Assembly (NCBI GenBank): GCA_039888615.1
Contig: JBDQQS010000001.1
Origin: Flavimaribacter sp039888615
GTDB taxonomy: Bacteria; Pseudomonadota; Alphaproteobacteria; Rhizobiales; Rhizobiaceae
DNA length: 64,000 bases
Reading direction: 5' to 3' (one strand)
Numbering within the stretch: position 1 is the stretch's first letter; every line of letters begins with the position of its first letter. This document shows, piece after piece, positions 52,191 through 60,889 of this stretch. The notes beneath the pieces were generated by a model that saw only the letters and a program-made list of their open reading frames with translations, did not search any database and was not told the origin of the DNA. A program made the translations under genes and the position numbers.

Positions 52191-53660
52191 ATGACATTTG
52201 ACCTCCTCCTCGATCATCTCCGCCAAACCTCGCTGCTTTCACAGATAGTGGACATAAGCCACTGGGACCAGGAAACCGTGATGCCGGAGAAAGGCGCGAG
52301 CCTGCGCGCCGAACAGATCGGGGCGCTTGCCGCGACCATTCATGCGCGCCAATCCGACCCGCAAGTGATGGAATGGATCTCGGGCTTGAACGAGGCGGAA
52401 CTCACGCCCTTCGATCGCTGCAACGTGGACCAGGCGCGCCGGCAATACGACAAGGCGACCCGCATCCCGAAATCTCTTGCCGAAGCAAGCGCCAAAGCCG
52501 CCTCCGAGGGCCAGGTGTTATGGACCGAAGCGCGCAAACAAAACGACTATGCGGTGTTCGCGCCGGCGCTGAAACGAAATGTTGCTCTGAAGCGTGAGGA
52601 GGCCTCCTGCCTGACTGATGGGGAAGGCGGCCTTTATGACAGTCTGCTGGACAGTTTCGAGCCGGGCGCGAGAAAGGCGGATGTCGAACCATTGCTGGAA
52701 AGCCTTCGCCCGGCGCTGGTCTCGTTGCGCGAGCGCATTCGGGAAAAGCCGGCTCCCTCGGCGCTTACAGGCTCTTTTCCGGAATCCGATCAGCTCGATC
52801 TGGCGCGGTTCGTCGCAGAGACCATGGGTTACGACTTCAAGGCCGGCCGCCTGGATATTTCCGTCCATCCCTTCAGCAGCGGCACGGTCAGCGACGCCCG
52901 CATCACGACAAGGATCGACGAGGCCGATATCCAGGACTGTCTTTTTTCGACAATGCACGAGGTTGGCCACGCTCTTTATACCCAGGGCGCGGCGCACCCT
53001 TATCTTCCAGCGGGCGACTATTGTTCGATGGGCGTTCACGAGAGCCAGTCGCGTTTCTGGGAAAACCAGATAGGACGCTCGCAACCTTTCGCCGAATGGA
53101 TTTTCCCCTCGCTGAAGACCCGCTTTGACACTCTCAACCTCTGCGGGCCGGAGGAGCTTTACGCCGCAGTGAACCACGTTCAAACCGGTTTTGTCAGAAC
53201 AGAGGCTGACGAGGTGCATTACAATCTGCACATCCTGCTTCGTTTTGAACTGGAGCTCGAACTGATCGACGGAAGTCTCGAAACAGAGGATCTGGAGGAA
53301 GCCTGGAACACGCGTTTTGAACGGGACTTCGGCAAGGCGCCGCCGGATGCGCGGCTGGGGGTTCTGCAGGATGTCCACTGGTCCGCCGGCTTGATCGGCT
53401 ATTTTCCGACTTACAGTCTCGGCAACATCTATTCGGCCTGTCTCGATGAGGCGATGCGGGCGGATCTGACCGATCGCGACGCCATGGTCCGGGCAGGCGA
53501 GACTGCGCCGATCCTCGACTGGCTACGCGAGCGTGTCCACAGTCGGGGCAGATTGCTGGCTCCGCAGGACCTTATCGCCGAGGCGACGGGAAAGGCGCCG
53601 TCCACCCGCCCGCTGATCGATTACCTGGAAACAAAATTCGGTGCGCTCTACGACCTGTAG
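52191..53660 (+). CDS. Carboxypeptidase Taq (M32 metallopeptidase)
   Basis: 489 residues from ATG 52191. The zinc-binding HExxH lies in STMHEVGHALYTQG near residue 265, followed by the third ligand region SMGVHESQSRFWEN; these and the early WDQETVMPEKGA and late IRYELE-type segments are M32 hallmarks. It removes C-terminal residues from peptides in the cytoplasm as a homodimer. A longer in-frame start 12 codons upstream lacks similarity. Confidence 0.93.
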   Translation: MTFDLLLDHLRQTSLLSQIVDISHWDQETVMPEKGASLRAEQIGALAATIHARQSDPQVMEWISGLNEAELTPFDRCNVDQARRQYDKATRIPKSLAEASAKAASEGQVLWTEARKQNDYAVFAPALKRNVALKREEASCLTDGEGGLYDSLLDSFEPGARKADVEPLLESLRPALVSLRERIREKPAPSALTGSFPESDQLDLARFVAETMGYDFKAGRLDISVHPFSSGTVSDARITTRIDEADIQDCLFSTMHEVGHALYTQGAAHPYLPAGDYCSMGVHESQSRFWENQIGRSQPFAEWIFPSLKTRFDTLNLCGPEELYAAVNHVQTGFVRTEADEVHYNLHILLRFELELELIDGSLETEDLEEAWNTRFERDFGKAPPDARLGVLQDVHWSAGLIGYFPTYSLGNIYSACLDEAMRADLTDRDAMVRAGETAPILDWLRERVHSRGRLLAPQDLIAEATGKAPSTRPLIDYLETKFGALYDL

Positions 53661-53768
53661 GCGACGGCAGCCCCAAAACAATTGAAACATTAATTCCGAA
53701 CCTTCGAAAATCGACTGAAACATCGGGCGTTCAAAACCGGGTCATCAAGCAAGCCGGGATGAACAACG

Positions 53769-54608
53769 ATGCCAGATTTCAAAAACGACCAGCTTTCGTC
53801 CGCGCCAGTGGCGGTCGCGCTCCATTCATCGGCCTCGAGCGGAGCCCAGTGGCGGGCATTCGCTGCCGACAGTGCGGGGCAAATGGAGGTCATCGCGCCT
53901 GACCTTCCAGGATACGGTCAAGCCAGCCTGACGCGGGATATTTCCCAGAAAGGCGTTGCGGCAGCTGCGGCGCCTGTCATCGAACTGATCGAGCGGAAAG
54001 GGCAAGCTGTTCATCTCGTCGGACATTCGAACGGAGCGGGCGTCGCGCTGAAGATCGCAATGGTCCGGCCGGACCTGGTCAAAAGCCTGGCGTTGTATGA
54101 GCCGGCGACGTTTCATTTCCTCTCCCGCGGATGCTCCATGGATCGTACGCTCTTCCGGCGGATCAGCAGGCTGGCGGGGCTGGTTTCCGTGTCACTGGCT
54201 TTCGGCAATCCCGACCGTGGCATGCGCGCCTTCATCAATTTCTGGAACGGAGACGGCGCCTGGGAATCGCTCCCCGGCAAGTCACGCGGCAAATTCGCAT
54301 CCCAGGCGCGTTCGATCATCGCCGATTTCAACGCCGGCTTTGCTGAAACCTGGACCTTGCAGGAACTGGGGGCGATCAAACTGCCGGTCCTTATGATGAG
54401 TGGCGGGCAGTCGCCTGACATCTCAGCGCGCGTAACGTCCCGTATCACGAGCGCCTTTCACGACGTTCGCACCGAAGCCTTTGCCTCGCTTGGCCACATG
54501 GCGCCGGTCTTCAATCCCGATGTGATCAATCCGGTCATCCTGCGGCATATCGCAAGGGTTGAAGGAGCAGAGGCCGCTTCATCGGCGCGCATTCGCTCCG
54601 CCGCCTGA
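53769..54608 (+). CDS. Alpha/beta hydrolase
   Basis: 279 residues. The nucleophile elbow is GHSNGAG near residue 88, the N-terminal HSSASSGAQWR region supplies the oxyanion hole, and a late GHMAPVF supplies His. No lid insertion specific to a known family is recognised, so the substrate is unknown. It precedes the cyclase genes on the same strand by 110 bases. Confidence 0.87.
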   Translation: MPDFKNDQLSSAPVAVALHSSASSGAQWRAFAADSAGQMEVIAPDLPGYGQASLTRDISQKGVAAAAAPVIELIERKGQAVHLVGHSNGAGVALKIAMVRPDLVKSLALYEPATFHFLSRGCSMDRTLFRRISRLAGLVSVSLAFGNPDRGMRAFINFWNGDGAWESLPGKSRGKFASQARSIIADFNAGFAETWTLQELGAIKLPVLMMSGGQSPDISARVTSRITSAFHDVRTEAFASLGHMAPVFNPDVINPVILRHIARVEGAEAASSARIRSAA

Positions 54609-54718
54609 TCCATTCGATTTCCAGGCCGCATTGCCGGCTGTTTGATTTCCTGCGAAACGGTTACCATATCGGAGGTAATTCCGGTTCGACCTTCGGAGAG
54701 GGTCTTTGCTTCCGGACC

Positions 54719-55927
54719 ATGTTTCATTTGGGCGATCGCGTTGTGGGCAATCATACGACCAATTCTGCGGACAGTGCGCCGGATATCGCAAATTGGCTCA
54801 TCGGCGAAGGCAGGTTGCACGGTGACGGACTGAAGGTGGTCGAAGGTCTGGCGACCCGCCTTGTGGCATCGGGCGTTCCCCTGTCGCGCATGCGCATAAA
54901 CCATCAGGTTGCAAATCCGCTGATTGCCGGCTGGAGCACGGTGTGGACGCCGGACGGGGCGGTCGAAAATGCAATACCGGCAAGCGTTCTGCAGACATCG
55001 GCCTGGCACGGTTCGCCCTTTCAACATGTCGTGCAGAATCGCGGCGCATTTCGACGTCGGCTCGACAATCTGCATCCCGTGGACGACCACGGCGTGCTGC
55101 ATGAAATGGCCGAAGCAGGGGGGACCGATTTCTTCGCGATGGCGCTTTCGTTCAGCGACGGTTCCACCCAGGGCGCGAGCTTCGTCACGAAAGATCCGCG
55201 CGGGTTTTCCAAGAGCGGCCTGGAATTGCTGCAGTCACTCACGGATCCGATCGCAGCGGCGATGGAGCCCTGCGCGCAGAGACGGTCCATGCGCAGCCTG
55301 CTTGCGACCTATCTCGGGCGGGGACCGGCGAAGGAAGTCGCCGAAGGCGCGATACGCAGGGGCGATCTTGTCCATATGGACGCGGTGGTGATGTTTTCCG
55401 ACCTGAGGGATTTTACCGCAAAATCCGCCTACTGGCCTGAGGCCGAACTGATCGAGGCGGTGAACGACTATTTCGAGATCGTTGCGGAGGCGGTGCAGGC
55501 CCGCGACGGAGATATTCTCAAATTTCTGGGCGACGGCGTGTTGTCGGTGTTTCCAGTCTCCGGTGAGAAGAACCAGGAAGAGCGCTGTATTGGCGCTGCG
55601 GAAACCGCCATTGAAATCCGCGCCAATCTCCACGCATTGAACGAGCATCGCCAGACGCAAGGCAAGCCTCCGCTGGAAACCGGCACGGGAATCCACATGG
55701 GGCAGGTGACCTACGGCAACGTCGGAAGCCGGGACAGGCTGGATTTCACGGTCATCGGTCCGGCGGTCAATCTGGCGAGCAGGGTCGAACAGCTTTGCAA
55801 GGCGACGGGCGATACGGTTCTTGCGACCAGCGCGGTGGCGAATCTCGTTCCGTCGCTTTTCCGATCGACGGGCATGCATGCGATCCGCGGTCTGGATCAG
55901 AACATCGAAACCTTCGTCCTGATCTAG
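54719..55927 (+). CDS. Class III adenylate cyclase with an N-terminal sensor domain
   Basis: 402 residues. A sensor-like domain (about 20-190; IANWLIGEGRLHGDGLKVVEGLATRLVASG at its start) precedes a class III catalytic domain (about 215-400). Metal-binding Asp residues are in VMFSDLRDFT and FLGDGVLSVF, the adenine-selecting Lys in DILKFLGDG, Thr in DFTVIGPAVN, and the transition-state Asn/Arg in AVNLASRVE. This Lys/Thr pattern is that of class IIIb adenylate cyclases, so cAMP is the probable product. No membrane helix. The next gene is a larger paralogue with the same sensor domain. Confidence 0.9.
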   Translation: MFHLGDRVVGNHTTNSADSAPDIANWLIGEGRLHGDGLKVVEGLATRLVASGVPLSRMRINHQVANPLIAGWSTVWTPDGAVENAIPASVLQTSAWHGSPFQHVVQNRGAFRRRLDNLHPVDDHGVLHEMAEAGGTDFFAMALSFSDGSTQGASFVTKDPRGFSKSGLELLQSLTDPIAAAMEPCAQRRSMRSLLATYLGRGPAKEVAEGAIRRGDLVHMDAVVMFSDLRDFTAKSAYWPEAELIEAVNDYFEIVAEAVQARDGDILKFLGDGVLSVFPVSGEKNQEERCIGAAETAIEIRANLHALNEHRQTQGKPPLETGTGIHMGQVTYGNVGSRDRLDFTVIGPAVNLASRVEQLCKATGDTVLATSAVANLVPSLFRSTGMHAIRGLDQNIETFVLI

Positions 55928-56026
55928 GGTGCAATATGGCAGCAAGCAATTCGTTTTTTGCCAGCAGACTGTCCGTTCACGGAACGATGAACTTGAAACT
56001 GCCTAGAAGCGGCTTAAGTTCGCTGG

Positions 56027-57649
56027 ATGAACAGCAATAAATACAGCATCGAGATCGGAGACGTGGAAGGCGAGGTCAAGGTCCTCCACGGCGGATGGCC
56101 TGTCGCATCCTCAGAACGTGTTCGTGTGCTTCGCGAAACACGCTTGGCCGACTGCTATTACTTTCCTTCCGATGCTGTCGATCCCGATATTCTGTCGCCT
56201 TCCAATCAAAAGACGTTCTGCCCGTTCAAGGGAACGGCTTCCTACTGGCACGTCAAAACCGCGTCCGGTTTGAAGGAAAACGGCACCTGGTCCTACCAAC
56301 GACCCCTGGCCGAAGCACGAGGCATTGGCGGCTATCTCGCTTTCACGGAAGAAGTCGCCGAAGAGTACGACTTTGCCGTTTCACCTCCGGAAATCCGGAT
56401 CGAGGAAGCCCATATCAGCAGTCCATTGAGCGATTGGATCTTGCGTGGAGCCGGCAATTGCAAGACGCGCCGGGAACTCGCGCGCATGCTTGGGCATAAA
56501 CTCGTGGAGGCCGGCATTGGCGTCAGTCGTATTTCGGTCGTGCTCTGGTCGCTGCATCCCGAGATTGCAGGCTCCAATATTGTCTGGAAGCGCGATACGG
56601 ACGAGGCCAGCCTGGCCGAAGCGAGTTACGATCTCCTCGACGATCCCGAATTCGTCAACAGCCCGATATACTATGTCAGCATGGCCAAAGGCGGCGTGCG
56701 CCAACCGCTCAACGTCGACGTTTTCGAGTTCGATTATCCGATCATTCATGAGTTGAAGGCCTCAGGCGCGACGGATTATGTGGCGATGCCACTTCCGTTT
56801 TCGGACGGGCAGATCAACGTGATTACGCTCGCGAGTGACAGCGAGGATGGATTTTCAACGGCGGACCTGGGACAGATCTTCGAAATCGTCGGGACGATCG
56901 GGCGGTATTTTGAAGTCCTGACCTTGCGCAAGAACACCAAGACGCTGCTCGACACCTATCTTGGGAGGCGCACCGGGAAACGCGTGTTGAACGGCGACAT
57001 TCGGCGTGGCCTCGGCGAGGATATCCAGGCCGTGATCCTGTTCAGCGATCTGCGAAACTCGACAAGGCTTGCGGAAGAGCTTCCGCGCGACGACTATCTG
57101 AAGATGCTCAATCGCTATTACGACATGGTCCTGGCGCCGATCAGTGAAAATGGCGGGGAAGTGCTCAAATTCATCGGCGACGCGGTTCTCGCCGTCTTCC
57201 CGATTTCCGATCTTGCCGACGACAGGGCCGGGCAGGCGGAACTGGCTCTGCGGTCGGCCCGCCAGGCGATAAGGGTCGTTGAGGAGAATCTCGAGAAGGG
57301 GCTTTTGGAAGATGGTCCACCGATAGACATGGGAATCGCTTTGCATATCGGCGATGTGACCTATGGCAATATCGGCAGCCATGATCGCCTCGATTTCACG
57401 GTCATCGGTCCAGCGGTCAATCTCGCCACCAGAATGGAGGGATTGTGCAAGGCGACCGGCAACAAGATCATCATGTCGCGAGACTTCGTTGACGCGCTGG
57501 AAAGCGATGGCGGCAGCCCGCCGCAGAATGTCTTTTCGATCGGCTCGCATCGTTTCGACGGATTTGGATCAAGCCAGGAAATCTACGCGGCAGGCAGCCG
57601 CGACGCGGATTTCGATGCGTCAGAGGCGCAGATCAGTCCGGTGTCGTGA
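56027..57649 (+). CDS. DUF427-class III cyclase fusion protein
   Basis: 540 residues. Residues 1-110 form a complete DUF427 (NTP_transf_9) domain: GGWPVASSERVRVLRE, YYFPSDAV, CPFKGTASYW, WSYQRPLAEARGIGGYLAF. Residues about 125-320 match the sensor domain of the upstream cyclase (SDWILRGAG...). The class III catalytic domain (about 330-520) has ILFSDLRNST, EVLKFIGDAVLAVF and DFTVIGPAVNLATRME, keeping the metal Asp residues, adenine-selecting Lys, Thr, and Asn/Arg. It should be an active cytoplasmic adenylate cyclase whose DUF427 domain may add a regulatory input. The stop overlaps the convergent gene by 17 bases. Confidence 0.9.
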   Translation: MNSNKYSIEIGDVEGEVKVLHGGWPVASSERVRVLRETRLADCYYFPSDAVDPDILSPSNQKTFCPFKGTASYWHVKTASGLKENGTWSYQRPLAEARGIGGYLAFTEEVAEEYDFAVSPPEIRIEEAHISSPLSDWILRGAGNCKTRRELARMLGHKLVEAGIGVSRISVVLWSLHPEIAGSNIVWKRDTDEASLAEASYDLLDDPEFVNSPIYYVSMAKGGVRQPLNVDVFEFDYPIIHELKASGATDYVAMPLPFSDGQINVITLASDSEDGFSTADLGQIFEIVGTIGRYFEVLTLRKNTKTLLDTYLGRRTGKRVLNGDIRRGLGEDIQAVILFSDLRNSTRLAEELPRDDYLKMLNRYYDMVLAPISENGGEVLKFIGDAVLAVFPISDLADDRAGQAELALRSARQAIRVVEENLEKGLLEDGPPIDMGIALHIGDVTYGNIGSHDRLDFTVIGPAVNLATRMEGLCKATGNKIIMSRDFVDALESDGGSPPQNVFSIGSHRFDGFGSSQEIYAAGSRDADFDASEAQISPVS

Positions 57650-58499
57650 TCACGCCCGCGGTTTCGAGTTCTGACCGTTCAGGATACCAGATTGCATTGT
57701 GCGGACTGTTGAAGATCCTTTTCAGGAACTCCGGATCAATCGCCTGGTTTTCGAAGAATGCTCGGTCGCGCAATTGTTCCTCGGCAATGTCCACATTTGG
57801 AATATTGGCTGTGCTGTCCAGGCGGTATTGATGAAAGCCGAGCCGTGCGTCGGGGCCCATGGTTCTGTTCGCGCCGGAAATGAAGATGATCGTGCAGGCC
57901 GAACTGCATTCGCCATCGATACGCGTGTCGAGATGTCCTTCCGACACCAGTCGCGCGATGCCCCGCGCTTCGTAGATATTTCCACCTTTGCTGTTGAGCG
58001 CCAGGGCTTTGACGCCTGAATTCTCCGACAAGAGATTTCGAATGATTTTCGTCGAACCGAGGGCGACGTCGCCATCGAGCGTCAGAACGCGGCCGTCGTC
58101 GGACAGCGACAAGTCATAGGTTGAAGCGTGGAGACGATCCATCTTCGTCGTGAACAGCTCTTCCTCGGGTTTCCATATCGTTCGCTGATAGAGACCCAGC
58201 CATTGTGTGCCGAAGATGAACAGCACGATGATGATGGCGACGTAGCTGCCCCAGACGGGCGCCAGCGAGCCGCGCGCGGCGACATGGGCCTCTCCTGCAC
58301 GGATGACGCCAATCGAAAGCATTGCGAAAATCGAAAGAGAGGCGACAAGCAGGCAAACGAAAACAATGAGCGGGACGTAGGGCAACGTCAACACGCCGGC
58401 CAGCGCCGCGTAGACGACGACGCAGGGCGCGACGAAGAACAACCAGAATGATGGTCCGAGAGCCCGTTCTCCGCGCCAGAATGAAAGGAAGTCACCCAT
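57633..58499 (-). CDS. Membrane-anchored ClpP/crotonase-fold protein (COG3904 type)
   Basis: 288 residues. Three hydrophobic helices lie in the first 105 residues, then a soluble domain with ALNSKGGNIYEARGIARLVSEG, ECSSACTIIFISGANRTMGPDARLGFHQY, the pattern of ClpP-like periplasmic serine proteases (COG3904). The Ser in SSAC is the likely nucleophile and HQY the likely His; the soluble domain should face the periplasm. Substrate unknown. It is monocistronic and overlaps the cyclase stop by 17 bases. Confidence 0.82.
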   Translation of the reverse strand: MGDFLSFWRGERALGPSFWLFFVAPCVVVYAALAGVLTLPYVPLIVFVCLLVASLSIFAMLSIGVIRAGEAHVAARGSLAPVWGSYVAIIIVLFIFGTQWLGLYQRTIWKPEEELFTTKMDRLHASTYDLSLSDDGRVLTLDGDVALGSTKIIRNLLSENSGVKALALNSKGGNIYEARGIARLVSEGHLDTRIDGECSSACTIIFISGANRTMGPDARLGFHQYRLDSTANIPNVDIAEEQLRDRAFFENQAIDPEFLKRIFNSPHNAIWYPERSELETAGVITTPD

Positions 58500-58644
58500 T
58501 CGGGCACGATAGGATAAAACAGGTCGCCTGTGGAGGCGTTTTCCAGAGCGTTTCTTACGCCAACCTGCCTGACAAGGCGTATCCAGAAAAGTTGGAGGGT
58601 GATGATCGGCTGATCCCGATGCGCGATGCGCCGGGATCCGATTG

Positions 58645-59319
58645 CTACTTGATGGCTATGAAAGACTTTGTGAGGCCGCCAAAGGATTCGCTGACAATCC
58701 GGGAGTCGAAAAACAGATGACGCATTTCTTTTCCAGTTATCAGTTTGATGCTGTCGACGATCTCTCGCGATTTCAGGAAATCGGGTTCCCGCAGGTAAAA
58801 TCCGCATTTTCTGTGCCGTAGCAACCATGCGCGCAGAAAAAGCGGCAGCCAATGAAAGCCAATGAAACGAAAATGGGGCTCGATGGGAAACCAGTAGTTT
58901 GGCGTCTGGATGAAGTGACGCTTGCCGAGTCGGCGCACGTTGTCCCGGAAATTAAGGATTGCCTCCCAATTGCCGACATGTTCGATAACCGAGTTTGAAT
59001 GCACAATGTCGAACTCTTCCCCGACAAGCAGGCTTTTGTCCTTTGCATCCGCGCATACGAACGAGAAATGTTCGTCGTCTCTGATCTTCACCGGTTCATT
59101 GTTGACGATCGTGACGTGAATCCGACCATGATATTTTTTGAACAGGTCACGCGCGATCATCCAGTAAGTTTCAGTGCCCCCCAGGTCGAGTATGCGAACC
59201 AGCCGTGTGTCCGGCATCAGGTCGTGAACCATCTCTTCAAAAGGGGCGAAGCGTTTTTTCCTGAAACCGAACTCTATCGATTTGGGATTTTCATACGGGT
59301 CTTTGATCTGTTCGGGCAT
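58645..59319 (-). CDS. Class I SAM-dependent methyltransferase
   Basis: 224 residues. The SAM-binding motif I is VRILDLGGTETYW near residue 42; motif with EEFDIVHSNSVIEHVGNW is the typical post-motif acidic loop. The C-terminal part is basic and aromatic (FHWLPLFLRAWLLRHRK), suggesting membrane proximity. Acceptor unknown; related proteins occur in polysaccharide or glycan gene sets, but no such genes are nearby. Confidence 0.87.
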   Translation of the reverse strand: MPEQIKDPYENPKSIEFGFRKKRFAPFEEMVHDLMPDTRLVRILDLGGTETYWMIARDLFKKYHGRIHVTIVNNEPVKIRDDEHFSFVCADAKDKSLLVGEEFDIVHSNSVIEHVGNWEAILNFRDNVRRLGKRHFIQTPNYWFPIEPHFRFIGFHWLPLFLRAWLLRHRKCGFYLREPDFLKSREIVDSIKLITGKEMRHLFFDSRIVSESFGGLTKSFIAIK

Positions 59320-59841
59320 CAGGACGTGGCTCTCACGGTCCGCGCTTCCAGCTTAAACCCGGCTGAGCTGTCGCGATGTGATTTGACATATTTGATATCT
59401 TGGGGTGGCTGCCGTTTGGCGCACGTCAAGCAAATGGAAAGATAGTGAATTCTACTGTCAGTTGTTGAATCTGCAGGCGTTCGGGCGATCAGGCGAAGTC
59501 GAGCGTAACGCCAAACGCGCACATCGTATTCTTCAATGAAATTCTCGGAACAACATAGAATCATCAAATAATATATATACAAAAAATCGAAATTGCAGAA
59601 TATCTATGATTGATATTCTCTCTCAATTTCTGAAATATTTTTATCATGTTATATAATGCAACTCATAGTATTGGTATGCTTTCAGATGATGTTAGATGAA
59701 TCTATTTCTGGAAAAGTATGCTCAACGATACTGAAATCGTTGTCGCCGTGTTGCCTGCGTGTGTCCGAGTGCATCTAGCGCGCGGCTGGTTCACAGCGGA
59801 ATGAAAAGATCTATTGGGCGACGTCGCCGTAGTGCAAATAC
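59320..59841. other. Gene-free AT-rich interval
   Basis: About 520 bases. Bases 59550-59700 are markedly AT-rich with stops in all frames. TTTGGCG near 59413 and CGCCAAA near 59510 are complementary but far apart. It contains the methyltransferase promoter region and the tail of the SH3 gene; no other feature is supported. Confidence 0.4.
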
Positions 59842-59868
59842 AAAAAACGGGGCCGATGAACGGCCCCG
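59842..59868 (-). terminator. Rho-independent terminator of the SH3/glycine-rich gene
   Basis: CGGGGCCG (59848-59855) and CGGCCCCG (59861-59868) form an 8-bp stem with loop ATGAA; on the minus strand it is followed by six T. It lies 31 bases after the stop. Confidence 0.85.
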
Positions 59869-59898
59869 CTGCATGTTCAGGCTGACGCCCGCGCTTTT

Positions 59899-60684
59899 CT
59901 AGCGATGGCCGCCGAAGCCGCCGCCCATGTGGCCGCCGCCGAATCCGCCGCCGCCAAAGCCGCCGGGCATTCCTCCGCCGCCAAAGCCTCCGGGCATTCC
60001 GCCGCCGAAACCACCATGTGGCATCCCGCCACCGAACCCGCCGGGCATTCCTCCGCCGAAGCCACCGTGCGGCATTCCACCGTTAAAGCCGCCTGGCATC
60101 CCGCCGGGCATGCCGCCGCCATAATGTGCGGGGACACCGGGAGGCGGACCACCATGAGGCCCGTAGCCGGAGTGATGCGGCGGGGGCGGTCCATACGGAT
60201 GGTGTGGACTATAGGGGCCGTAGGGACCATAGGGATGATGCGGAGGAGGCGGTCCGTAGGGGTGATGTGGACCATAGGGACCATAGGGGTGATAGTAGTA
60301 ACCCCACTGGTTGTACCAGGGATAACCAACGTAGTAGCTGTTCCAGTACGCTTGGTTAAAGGTCGCGAGGCCGATGCCGACGGCAGTGGCGACAGCTGGT
60401 GTCAGCTGTGTTTTCTGGCCATTGTCGACAGTGACTATGTACTCGGAATCGATCCAGCCGCGGGTCGCGCCCCACTTGGTGTCGCACCAGTCGTAACCGG
60501 ACTGGCAGCCGTAAATCTTGATTGCCGAATTCGCCGGCACGACGGCGACTGACGGATAGTTCGTTCCCGGACCTGCGCGAAGATGCACACCGGTTGTAGT
60601 ATAGCCTGGCGTTTGCGCCAGCGCGGTAACAGTCATTAACGGCAGGCAGAGCGCCGCCAATCCCCACAATAGCAATTTCCTCAT
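59899..60684 (-). CDS. Exported SH3-domain protein with a glycine-rich tail
   Basis: 261 residues from ATG 60684, with AGGAGG five bases upstream. A signal peptide ends at ALAQ. A bacterial SH3 domain follows (about 28-85: GVHLRAGPGTNYPSVAVVPANSAIKIYGC), then a Tyr/Pro/His-rich repeat region (HPYGPYGPHHPYGPPPP), and a C-terminal tail of GGM/GGF repeats (MPHGGFGGGMPGGF). The SH3 part probably binds peptidoglycan or another envelope ligand; the tail is low-complexity and likely disordered. A perfect terminator follows. Confidence 0.88.
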   Translation of the reverse strand: MRKLLLWGLAALCLPLMTVTALAQTPGYTTTGVHLRAGPGTNYPSVAVVPANSAIKIYGCQSGYDWCDTKWGATRGWIDSEYIVTVDNGQKTQLTPAVATAVGIGLATFNQAYWNSYYVGYPWYNQWGYYYHPYGPYGPHHPYGPPPPHHPYGPYGPYSPHHPYGPPPPHHSGYGPHGGPPPGVPAHYGGGMPGGMPGGFNGGMPHGGFGGGMPGGFGGGMPHGGFGGGMPGGFGGGGMPGGFGGGGFGGGHMGGGFGGHR

Positions 60685-60889
60685 ACTCACCTCCTAGCGT
60701 GTAGAGTTTCAACGGGCGTCAATATACACGGAAGTCGGATATTGACACTTCCAAAGTTGCAATTGTGACGACATTACTAACGCACCGTAACCAGAATATT
60801 TAGATACTCTTACGATGCTTGGTTCATGAGCTGATCCGGGGCCGGCGCACCGTTTGAAACGAGGCGCTGCGAGATGATAGCAACCGGTT

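Noticed and set aside
59927..60124. Plus-strand frame encoding repeated PPKPP/GIPPP
   Set aside because: Mirror of the glycine-rich repeat of the SH3 protein on the minus strand.
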